This document shows, one piece after another, positions 44,650-54,700 of a stretch of DNA of 64,000 nt. Position numbers and translations under genes: made by a program. The notes under the pieces were generated by a model, which was not told the DNA's origin, made no database searches, and saw only the letters and a program-made list of their open reading frames with translations. Within the stretch, counting starts at the first letter, position 1. Every line of letters starts with the position of its first letter. Source of the DNA: Cranoglanis bouderius (taxonomy: Eukaryota; Chordata; Actinopteri; Siluriformes; Cranoglanididae); assembly GCA_023630585.1 (NCBI GenBank), contig CM042566.1, positions 11,663,754-11,727,753 on the forward strand, read 5' to 3'.

Positions 44650-45202
44650 TAAAGACAGAAATGGTCAAGTGGCTTTATTGTCATTTCAACCATATACAGC
44701 TGGTACAGTACACAGTGAAACAAAACAACGTTCCTCCAGGACCATGGTGCTATATAAAACAACACAGGAATACAAGAGACTACACAGAACTAAATAAGAC
44801 CTACAAATTTGTACATAAAATAAATGTAACAACAACTGCAAACAGCACAAGACAGTATAGTAACTACTAAAACAGGACAATAGGCACAATAAGTGACAGT
44901 GTAGCGCCGACCAGTACACAATTCTCATGCGGAAGTGTCAGATATAACAGGTAGTGCAAAACAATAACAATGTAGTAAAAATGCTGTGAATGTAAACATA
45001 ACATACTATGACAGTATTCACCAGATAAGCTTACAGTATACCATATATGGACATAGCAGTTATTGCAATAGCAGCCAGGTAGAGAGTACAATAAAGACAA
45101 AAATTTAAATACAATATTTTTATAAACATTGTAGCAGTAAATAATGCAGGTAGTGAATACAGAAATGTGCAAAATTGCAAGGGGGTGGGATGGTGTTCAG
45201 CT

Positions 45203-45269
<67 letters not shown>

Positions 45270-45790
45270 GTGGTCAATCTCTGATTATTGAGGAGTCTGA
45301 TGGTTTTGGGGAAGAAACAGTTACACAGTCTGGCCGTGAGGGTCTGAATGCTTGGGTAACATTTGCCAGACAGCAGGAGGGTGAAGAGTTTGTGTGAGGG
45401 ATGTGTGGGGACCTCCACAATGCTGGTGGCTTTGTGGATGCAGCGTGTGGTGTAAATGTCTATGATGGAGGGACAAGAGACCCTCTGCAGGGTGCGGAGA
45501 TGGTGCAAATTCCAAACCAGGCAGTGATGCAGCTGCTCAGGATACTCTTGATAGTCCCTCTGTAGAAAGTGCCAGCTGGTCTGCACATCCTCTGAGCACT
45601 CTGCCAGGAATGTTGTCTGGTCCAGCAGCTTTCCGTGGGTTGACTCTACATAGAGTTTTCCTCACATCAACCGTGGTTAGACAATACCTGGTCATTGGTA
45701 GGAGGGGTGGTCTCCCTCATCCTCATGTCATTCTGCACCAAGCATAGAAGTTGTTCAGAGAATCTGGAAGGGAGGTGTCACTGCCACAGG
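44650..45790 (-). pseudogene. Rex1-like LINE, internally deleted 3' part
   Basis: On the minus strand, 45,790-45,600 corresponds to an RT segment of the type NPRKAAGPDN (here degraded around THGKLLDQTT). The frame 45,586-45,197 corresponds to the RT C-terminus (YPEQLHHCLVWN, SIIDIYTTRCIHKATSIVE and FTLLLSGKCYPSIQTLTARL). An internal deletion of the central RT, including the catalytic block, separates them. A (GT)n tract lies at 45,204-45,268, then the 3' untranslated part to about 44,650, ending in CAATAAAGCCACTTGACC. The 5'-truncated end abuts the inverted-repeat element at 45,795. Confidence 0.7.
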
Positions 45791-45794
45791 TGAC

Positions 45795-47390
45795 AACACT
45801 GATATGTCAGCGAAAATGGACATTAAAAATGTAAAGGCACATACAATATAATTACAGTATTATTTAATTACTGAACGCGTCATCAGCTCAACTTCAAGCA
45901 CATGTAATTTTTCTCTTATTCACGTTTTTAGGCGCCCTGTTACTATTGTATCTATTTTTAGAAAAGAATAATAAACTATTCTGAAATGTATATAACAAGA
46001 TATCAGTGAAAATGACTGTAAGTATATTAACGCACATAAAATATAATTACATCATTCTTTAACTATTGCATATGTCATCATATCAACTGCATTAATGAAT
46101 CAACTGAATTAAAAAAAAAATAATTCAAACAATTGTTACAAATTTCAATATGCTGAGGTAACTACAGATTGCCAGCTCCAGCTTGGATCCTCTAATGAAG
46201 ACTTCACATGACCCAACACATTTGAATAGATGACACCTACCCCTCCAAGGACTCCAGAACATCAACTCGGGAAAATTATACAAACTTATCAAGACGTCAT
46301 TGCTTTAAAATGAACATTCATTTCACTTAAATGTATATATGATATTTGAAAATACTGTAATTTTTAGCATTTTCCAACTGTACTTACTGATATCATCTCA
46401 TAAAAGACTATTGTGGTGTTGTAACATGGAAACATGCATTTTCTGTAAAGGGTTATGTACTGTACTGTGAACAACATGTACTGTGAAAAGCATTATATAA
46501 ATAAATGTGAACTAAACTGAATTGAATTGAAAGAGAAATTGCATTGTTGGTTACTGTACCGTTTGGAAGTCATAGACACTGACAATACAATTATAATAGC
46601 CATTGCATTATTGGCCAAATTGGAGGTGCTATATCTCAGCTTACTGTGAGGGTGCGTTAAAGATTCCACTGATGCCTTATTCGCAGGGCACTTGTCTGTT
46701 ACAGTGCAAATTTTCATACATTTTTACTTTAGCATTTTTAAGTTATAGACCCATAAATTTGACAGGTATGACAATACAGTAACAGGATAAATTGCATTAT
46801 TGGCCCAATTGGAGGCGCTATATCTCAGATGCCTTTGAGGGTGCGTTAAAAGTTCCAATAAGGTCTTACTCCTAGGGCACATGACTGTTACAGTGCAAAT
46901 TTTCATACATTTTTACTGTAGCATTTTTAAGTTATGGACCCATACATTTGACAGGTATGACAATACAGTAACAGGACAAATTGCATTATTGGCCCAATTG
47001 GAGGTGCTATATCCCAGCATCCTTTGAGGGTGTGTTAAAAGTTCCAATAAGGCCTTATTCCCAGAGCACTTGACTGTTACCATGCAAATATTCAGATATT
47101 GTTACTGTAGCATTTTTAAGTTATGGACCCATACATTTGACAGGTATGCCAATACAGTAACAGGACAAATTGCATTATTGGCCCAATTGGAGGCACTATA
47201 TCTCAGCTTCCCTTGAGGGTGCATTAAAATTTCCACTGATGCCTTATTCCCAGGGCACTTGACTGTTATCCTGCAAATATTCAGACATTTTTACTCTAGT
47301 ATTTTTAAGTTATGGACCCATACATTTGACAGGTATGACAATACAGTAACAGGACAAATTGCATTATTGGCCCAATTGGAGGTTATGGAC
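45795..47390. repeat. Left inverted arm of a large TIR element
   Basis: The sequence from CACTGATATGTCAGCGAAAA onward is repeated in reverse at 58,300-59,617 with roughly 90 percent identity by eye. Shared landmarks include CTGTTACTATTGTATCTATT, CAACACATTTGAATAGATG, AAGGGTTATGTACTGTACTG and CCGTTTGGAAGTCATAGAC. The inner part holds tandem units of about 189 bp (attgcattattggcc at 46,602, 46,790, 46,980, 47,169 and 47,358). The outer 230 bp is itself duplicated (compare 45,800 and 46,000). The far left end may be truncated: the right side carries about 100 bp more of the same unit beyond 59,617. Confidence 0.8.
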
Positions 47391-47877
47391 CCAAAAATTT
47401 GCACTATATTACAGTAGACTAAAGGGTTTTCTGAACATAATCTACATTATCTATAATAATCTTTAACGATCAGATTTGTAGAACTGAAAATACATTTTTG
47501 TCCAGCATTTACCAAAGTAATTCATTCATCTTCATTAAAGGTTTTTTGATGTAATATTACGTTACCCTTTAAAACAAACTTCAGAATTTGTAACGTGGCA
47601 CAGTTTGAAAGAGCCATTGCAGTGGTGCCTCATTTGGAGGTGCTATATATCAAATGTCTTTAAGTGTGCATTGAAAGTTTCAATAGGGTCAAATACCCAG
47701 TGTACTTGACTTGAATACCCAGCCATTTCCACTGTAGCATTTTGAAGTTATATGGCCATCAAGTTGAAATATGTGGCAATACAGTTGAAAGAAACCACTG
47801 CAGTGTTGGCTCATTTGGAGGCGCTAAATCTCAACTGCCTTTAATTTTTTTCTGTCGCTGTCCATGGTGCAGAAGAA
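47391..47877. repeat. Diverged inner repeats of the left arm
   Basis: Further, more diverged copies of the arm repeat (GAGGTGCTATATATCAAATG near 47,636 and GAGGCGCTAAATCTCAACTG near 47,818). GAACTGAAAATACATTTTTG at 47,482 recurs at 51,059 on the other side of the RTE insertion, so the array continued past the insertion point. Confidence 0.65.
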
Positions 47878-47895
47878 TCTATAACTATTTCATTT
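47878..47895. repeat. Target-site duplication of the RTE LINE, left copy
   Basis: TCTATAACTATTTCATTT, identical to 51,038-51,055. Confidence 0.9.
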
Positions 47896-47923
47896 CTTCT
47901 TCTTTTCCTTTCGGCTGTTCCCT

Positions 47924-49676
47924 TCAGGGGTTGTCACAGCGAATCATCTGCCTCCATCTAGCCCTATCCCCTGCATCCTCTTCTCTCAGACCGACTACCT
48001 TCATGTCCTCCTTCACTACATCTATAAACCTCCTCTTTGATCTTCCTCTCGGCCTCCTGCCTGGCAGCTCTAACCTCAGCATCCTTTTACCGATATATTC
48101 ACTCTCCCTCCTCTGAACATGTCCAAACCATCTCAACCTGGCCTCTCTAACTTTGTCTCCAAAACATCTCACATGTGCTGTCCCCCTGATGTACTCATTC
48201 CTGATCCTATCCATCCTCGTCACTCCCAAAGAGAACCTCAACATCTTCAGCTCTGCTACCTCTAACTCTTCCTCCTATCTTTTCCTCAGTGCAACTGTCT
48301 CCAAACCATACAACATCGCTGGTCTCACTACTGTCCTTTACACCTTTCCTTTCATTCTTGCCGGTACTCTTTTATCACACAACAGACCTGACACTTTTCT
48401 CCACCCATTCCAACCTGCCTGCACACGCTTCTTCACCTCTTTTCCACACTCCCCATTGCTCTGGACTGTTGACCCTAAGTACTTAAAATCCTGCACCTTC
48501 TTTATCTCTTCTCCCTGTAACCTCAGTGTTCCACTTGGATCCCTCTCATTCATACACATGTATTCTGTCTTGCTGCGACTAACCTTCATTCCTCTTCTCT
48601 CCAGAGCAAACCTCCACCTCTCTAGACTTTCCTCCACCTGCTCCCTGCTCTCACTACAGATCACAATGTCATCCGCAAACATCATAGTCCATGGAGATTC
48701 CTGTCTGACCTCATCTGTCAGCCTGTCCATCACCACCGCAAACAAGAAGGGGCTCAGAGCCGATCCTTGATGCAGTCCCACCTTCACTGTGAACTCCTCT
48801 GTCACACCTACTGCACACCTTACCATTGTCCTACTGCTGTCATACATATCCTGCACCACTCTAACATACTTCTCTGCCACTCCAGACCTCCTCATACAAT
48901 ACCACAGCTCCTCTCTTGGCACCCTGTCATACGCTTTCTCTAAATCTACAAAGACACAATGCAGCTCTGTCTGACCCTCTCTGTACTTCTCCATCAACAT
49001 TCTCAAAGCAAATATTGCATCTGTAGTGCTCTTTCTTGGCATGAAACCATACTGCTGCTCACAAATGCTCACTTCTCCCCTTAGCCTTGCTTCCACTACT
49101 CTTTCCCACAACTTCATTGTATGGCTCATCAGCTTAATACCTCTGTAGTTTCCACAACTCTGCACATCTCCCTTGTTCTTAAAAATCGGCACCAAAACAC
49201 TTCTCCATTCCTCAGGCATCCTCTCACTCTCTAACACCTCATTGAACAACCTAGTTAAAAACTCTACTGCCATCTCTCCTAGACACTTCCATACCTCCAC
49301 TGGTATGTCATCAGGACCAACCACCTTTCCTCTCTTCATCCTCTTCAAAGCTCTCCTAACTTCACCCTTGCTAATCCTTTCTACTTCCTGCTCAACAATA
49401 TTTGCCTCTACTACTCTTCTTTCTGTCATTTTCCTCATTCATCAGTTCCTCAAAGTACTCCTTCCATCTTTCCCTCACCCTTCTGCCACCTGTCAACACA
49501 TTTCCATCTCTATCTTTAATCACTCTAACCTGCTGCACATCCTTACCATCTCTAGCCCTCTGCCTCGCCAACCGATACAAATCCCCCTCACCTTCCTTAC
49601 TATCTAACCTTGCATACATTTCCTCATAAGCTTTCTGTTTGGCCTTTGCCACCTCTATCTTAACCTCATGCTGCAT
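47924..49676 (-). pseudogene. RTE LINE reverse transcriptase, frameshifted
   Basis: The main frame, 49,438-48,338 (366 codons), has RT blocks in order: KVVGPDDIPVEVWK, NYRGIKLMSH, QYGFMPRKSTTDAI, FVDLEKAYDRVPRE, GLHQGSALSPFLF and MMFADDIVICSES, whose FADD is the catalytic centre, then FKYLGSTVQSNG. An upstream linker frame (49,676-49,392) and a C-terminal frame (48,244-47,924, with RWFGHVQRRESEYIGKRML, a conserved RTE ending) are in different phases. The catalytic residues are intact, so inactivity is due to the shifts. Confidence 0.88.
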
Positions 49677-51010
49677 CTCCCTATATTCCTGTCTACTTTC
49701 CTCCGTCCTCTCACTGTCCCACTTCTTCCTAGCTTCTTCTGGATACTCTCCTGAACTTCCTCATTCCACCACCAAGTCTCCTTGTCTTCGTTCCTCCTTC
49801 CAGATGACACACCTAGCACCTTCCTACCTGTCTCCGTGATCACTTTGGCTGTAGTAGTCCAGTCATCTGGAAGCACCTCCTGACCACCTAAAGCCTGTCT
49901 CAACTCCTCCCTGAAAACCTCACAGCACTCTTCCTTTTCCAACTTCCACCACTTTGTCTTCTGCTCTGCCTTTGCTCTCTTCATCTTCCTCAGCACCAGA
50001 GTCATCTTACACACCACCATCCTATGCTGTCTAGCTACACTCTCTCCTACCACTACTTTGCAATCGCTAATCTCCATCAGATTACAGTGTCTACATAAGA
50101 TATAGTCCACCTGTGTGCTCCTGCCACCACTCTTATATGTCACCCTGTGTTCCTGCCTCTTCTGAAAGTATGTGTTCACCACAGCCATCTCCATACTTTT
50201 AGCAAAGTCTACCAACCTCTGTCCTTCTGGGTTCCTTACCTGAAGACCAAACCTGCCCATCACTTCCTCATCCCCACTATTCCCTTCACCAACATGTCCA
50301 TTAAAGTCTGCCCCTATCACCACTCTCTCACATCTGGGAACACTCTGCATCACTTCCTCAAGCTCGCTCCAGAATCTGTCTTTCTCCTCTCGCTCACAAC
50401 CTACTTGTGGAGCATAAGCACTAACAACATTCAACATCACACCTTCAATTTCCAGCTTCAGACTCATCAACCTATCTGACACTCTCTTTACCTCCAGAAC
50501 ATTCTTCACAAACTCCTCCTTCAGGATCACTCCTACTCCATTTCTCTTCCTGTCCAGCCCATGATAAAACAGTTTAAACCCTGCTCCAAGGCTTCTAGCC
50601 ATGCTCCCTTTCCACCTGGTCTCCTGGACACACAAAATGTCGACTTTCCTCCTCTGCATCATATCTACCAGCTCTCTGCCTTTACCTGTCATTGTACCAA
50701 CATTCAAAGTCCCTACTTTCAGTCCTAAACTCCTGCCTTTCCTCTTCTCTCTCTGCCTACGGACACGCCTTCCTCCTCTAACACACCTTCCTCCTCTCCT
50801 TCTTCGACCAAAAGTAGCCCAATTTCCACCAGTGCCCTGTAGGTCAATGGCACCGATGGCGGTCATTGTTAACCTGGGCCCCGACCGATCCGGTATGGAA
50901 GTCATGTTAATGATTCGCATATTGAATTTGGCAAAAGTTTTACGTCGGATGCCCTTCCTGACACAATCCTCTCTATTTATCCGGGCTTGGGACCGGCACA
51001 AAAAGTACAC
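49655..51010 (-). CDS. RTE LINE endonuclease (N-terminal part of ORF)
   Basis: A 451-codon open frame. After an Arg-rich leader the AP-type endonuclease shows KVGTLNVGTMTGKG near residue 98, ILCVQETRWKG near residue 127 (catalytic Glu), VISAYAPQ-type sequence VVSAYAPQVG near residue 195, IGADFNGHVGEG near residue 235 (Asp-x-Asn) and the end block VARQHRMVVC near residue 325 (His). The last about 25 residues (from RSGTVRGRR) are out of register with the family because a shift occurred near 49,735. The first Met at 51,010 lies in the 5' leader, and the true start is probably further in, near the LKVGTLN block. Confidence 0.85.
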   Translation of the reverse strand: MYFLCRSQARINREDCVRKGIRRKTFAKFNMRIINMTSIPDRSGPRLTMTAIGAIDLQGTGGNWATFGRRRRGGRCVRGGRRVRRQREKRKGRSLGLKVGTLNVGTMTGKGRELVDMMQRRKVDILCVQETRWKGSMARSLGAGFKLFYHGLDRKRNGVGVILKEEFVKNVLEVKRVSDRLMSLKLEIEGVMLNVVSAYAPQVGCEREEKDRFWSELEEVMQSVPRCERVVIGADFNGHVGEGNSGDEEVMGRFGLQVRNPEGQRLVDFAKSMEMAVVNTYFQKRQEHRVTYKSGGRSTQVDYILCRHCNLMEISDCKVVVGESVARQHRMVVCKMTLVLRKMKRAKAEQKTKWWKLEKEECCEVFREELRQALGGQEVLPDDWTTTAKVITETGRKVLGVSSGRRNEDKETWWWNEEVQESIQKKLGRSGTVRGRRKVDRNIGRCSMRLR

Positions 51011-51037
51011 TGGCTTGTGACCTCCTGTGGCTAGATT

Positions 51038-51055
51038 TCTATAACTATTTCATTT
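51038..51055. repeat. Target-site duplication of the RTE LINE, right copy
   Basis: TCTATAACTATTTCATTT, identical to 47,878-47,895. Confidence 0.9.
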
Positions 51056-51790
51056 GAAGAACTGAAAATACATTTTTGTCCAGCAGAACCAAAGTAATTC
51101 ATTTATTTTCATGGTTCACTAAGGTTTTTGTGATTATATTACTTTATCATACATGACAACTTTATGAAATTGTGTAATTAGATGGTATCTCTATGAAACC
51201 CAAAATATCAAGTATATGACATATTTTTGGCAATATTTTTGGCCAGTTATTTTTGCATGCATGGAATAATCAGTCCAGATCACCATGCAATTAGTAAAAC
51301 AAAAGTAGGTGTACCATTATTAAACTGAAAGGGTGGTACTAAGCCCCTCATATTTTATTATACTTTTTGGCTCTTTAATGAGTCAAAAACTAATTGGCAC
51401 AATGATTTTTATCAAAAATCTACAACAACTGCTCATTTTATGTCTTTAACCATTAACTGATGCAACAAGCAATGTGTGTCCTTAATAACACAATGGTGAC
51501 TGAAGTTATGGTTCATACCATAAATGCATTACCAGTGCTAATTTAGCTATTGCAGAATTGTAGAATGTGAAAAAATCTTTACTTCATTTCTTCATTCCTA
51601 ATTCAGTCTCAACTGATTGAATCTTTGAGTCCAAGTCTCTTTCTATACTGGTGTCTATGATATGAAACACTTGATGTACCTCACATTATCACAATAACAC
51701 ACATTTATTTATTTATTTGTTCATTTATTTATTTATTCATGTAAGTATTTATTTATAATATTTACTGGACTTTCACTCTGTGTAACACTC
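51056..51790. other. AT-rich non-coding interior of the TIR element
   Basis: The first part continues the arm repeat (compare 47,482). The rest has an ATTTATTT-type run at 51,700-51,745 and no recognisable gene. Confidence 0.45.
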
Positions 51791-51796
51791 AGATGT

Positions 51797-52337
51797 TGTT
51801 ACGTAACCAGGGAAGGAAGGAAGCAGGATGCACTTGCAGGGGAAAGTGGTCAGTTTATTAAAACAAAAAGGCACATTCAAAAGTGATGGGACAACAATAC
51901 AAAAAATCCAAAAAAACAGCATGTCAATCTTCCAAAAAGGGTTAGACACAGATGAGAACACTTACAGGGCAAAGTCCAGGAACTTACGAAGCAGGAATCC
52001 AAGAACCCGGGAACGCCGGGTAAACAAAAACATGAGATAAAATGCAGGAACCAGGGAACGCCTGGTTAACAAAAGCATAGGGGAAAAACACTTGCTTCGT
52101 CACTATCTTTGACATCAAAGTCAATCTTTCTCATCTAACTTAACCAATTCAAATACAATACTCCGCGATGAAGCGGACACAGACAGGGATTTAAGTAGCA
52201 GAGTTCATTCAAACAGAAACAAGATCAAATCAGCGACACCTGGAAATGATAATCACATTAAAAGGAGAACCAATGAGGAAATGGGGGCAGAGACATGACG
52301 CAACACAAAAACAAAAATGCACATGGCAACGTAAACA
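51797..52337 (-). repeat. LTR-like segment
   Basis: Starts TGTTACGTAACCAGGG and ends near CAACGTAAACA. It shares features with minus-oriented fish gypsy LTRs, such as GTCAGTTTATTAAAAC (a reversed polyadenylation signal) near 51,849, and has an internal near-duplication (CCGGGAACGCCGGGTAAACA at 52,007 and CAGGGAACGCCTGGTTAACA at 52,041). No matching target duplication was found. Confidence 0.4.
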
Positions 52338-52394
52338 AAAGCAGAGTCTTTATGAATCGCGCTGGAATGCGTTCCGTGGAATCCGGAAGGGCAT

Positions 52395-52520
52395 TGCTCT
52401 GCTAGCAGCGTAGCAAGAGGGAGATATGCTGCTCCGTAGCGGAGCCGCGAGAGGGATATATGCTGCTCCGTTACGAAAGGGAGATATGCTGCTCTGTAGC
52501 GGAGCAGCAGGAGGGAGAGC
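52395..52520. repeat. Short GC-rich minisatellite with hairpin units
   Basis: About three units of AGGGAGATATGCTGCTCCGT plus (A)GCGGAGC. The core GCTGCTCCGTAGCGGAGC can fold on itself. It stands out from the AT-rich surroundings. Confidence 0.6.
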
Positions 52521-52680
52521 TAACAGATGTCTCATTTGAGACCAGTTTCTGTTAAATGTTTTAAACCATATCATTAGTGTATATTCAGCATTCACTTTGT
52601 AGTCAAATCCCATGTTATTTTAAAGGGTACATGAACAGTGTATTGTCTTGTCATGATGATGGCTGTATATACCTTTGTGT

Positions 52681-53469
52681 TCATAATTTCCAAGTTGTCG
52701 GAACAGAAGAAAATTCCAATCTCTCCTGTATATCTTTATTCTTCACCTAATGAAGACATGCATGTAATTAGTGTTACATTTATGCTCATGTGATGTAAAT
52801 GAAAGTTTTATCCACACTTTTTATGCACAAATGTACTGTACATTGGCTATGTATTAGTCTACAAGTTAGGGTATTGTTCTAATAATAATTCAGTGTGATA
52901 GACAGGAAATCTCATGAAAAGTGACTAGCAATGGAAAAAGCTAGCCCTTTAAAACAACAACTTTTGGTTGTTATAAGAACAATGTATTGGGTACTTACTT
53001 CTAAGTAAATCTAATACATAACTACTTAATATTTCCATGATTGTTAGGTCATGTTTACACCATTTTCATAAAGTAGCCTTACCTTAAAAAAAAAAAAACA
53101 TGACTTACAAAAGCCTTTTCTGCTTGATAGTGGTTAAATCCCTCCAGTTGTCTCAGAATGAACAGGGTTACCTTCAGAATATAAAAGAAGTGTGACATAG
53201 CATTAACTGTTCTTCACACAAAATGCAATAAAATAAGTAAAAAAAGAAAAAAAATACCTCAGGTGTCATCACATCTAAATTAAATGAAAGTTCTTTAAAG
53301 TCTGTCTTTTTACGGCCCAGTACAGTGTCCACTCTATCTATTATGGCTGTTGTCTGTATATACAGAACAAAAATTATGGTTAAGTTTCACAAAACAATTT
53401 ATTTTATTATCACAATATTTTTTACCTATAACACATTAATAATAACATTATTATTATTATTATTATTAC

Positions 53470-53528
<59 letters not shown>

Positions 53529-54645
53529 GAATAATATTGTACCTGTTTTTCATTGAAAATACTGATTAGGGCTTCTCTGTTTTGTTTGAATTTTAAATTA
53601 AAATTGGGATGACGTTTCAGATACATTCGATTTGATCGCAACACCCCACTTCTAAGGTCTTCTGCAAGTTTCTGTGAATCCAGAAATCCCAAAATTGTAA
53701 TTGTAGACATCACTTTAACAACATTAGTTAGTTAATCTATCATTGTTTTTTATTCTGTATTAGTATTATTTGCTTAATTTTGTAAATTTGAACATTTACT
53801 TGAATCTCCTCATCTGTTAAGGTAGATTCCAACATGCCCTTTTTCGCAGCAGCCCTTGTTCTAAAATAAAAATGCAGTTATGGCATCATGCTTTTTTACA
53901 GGTTTTACATCACATGACAGGAACATTAGGTATGACTAACCTTTTTAAACGATAGGGCAGTTTCATGTGGCATCCGCAGTTAAATGACGTTTCATTGCCT
54001 ATATCACTTAGATCTAGTCCTGCGCATTCTTTGTGAAGCCAACCATGACAGGAATTGCACTGTATCCACTGCACATTGTTAATGTAAAACCATTAATATA
54101 ATATCGCTAAACCAGTGTTATTCAACAGCTATACTGGAAAAAACATTACACCCATCAAACTTATTCTATACAAAAATGTATTGTATTGGTCAACATGAGA
54201 AAATTTGTAGAGAGATTATGTAAATATATATATTTCATACTTTGTGATGCTTTAAGTATTTTTTTAGTTATTATTACAGCTTTTTTCATGTTTTAAGACA
54301 TATACCTCAGCATGTGTTTCATCATTGATGGTCATTGCAGGTGACATTCCTTCCAAAATGAGCTTGTCAGCAGGCTGCTCTTCTGTAAGAGTCTGCCACA
54401 AATGGGATGTATTAATTTTATAAGGTGACCAAGTGTCTCATATGTGAGAAGATATGCAATGCAAAACAGAAACATACATAACTTTATCACATTTAAAATA
54501 ATACATAAAGATATTATATTTAGTATTACACTAAACAGACTTTTGAGTGCATTCTAGTAATTCTACTGATTATGGTTGGTACTACTTTCTCTGTCAAATT
54601 GTTCCTCTTCCATTGTACTCTGTGCAATATATGAAAATACATATT

Positions 54646-54700
<55 letters not shown>

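Larger units (their letters stand above)
47896..51037 (-). mobile_element. RTE-clade LINE, near full length with frameshifts
   Basis: A 3,142-bp minus-strand LINE is flanked by a perfect 18-bp duplication. Its 5' end reads GCCAGTGTACTTTTTGTGCC followed by a conserved leader, and its 3' end has a short AAGAAG-type tail. It encodes endonuclease and RT in one original frame, now broken by at least three shifts (about 49,735-49,670, 49,440-49,390 and 48,340-48,240). It inserted in the repeat array of the left arm of the large TIR element, in the orientation of that element's gene. The perfect duplication and readable protein suggest a fairly recent insertion. Confidence 0.9.

Noticed and set aside
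48153..51020. Several plus-strand ORFs of 60-205 codons, the longest at 48,153-48,770
   Set aside because: They are antisense to the RTE LINE coding region and lack motifs.
53426..53713. Asn-repeat protein of 95 codons
   Set aside because: Only the first part (exon 12 of the 15-exon gene) is real coding; the Asn run is the (ATT)n intron microsatellite.
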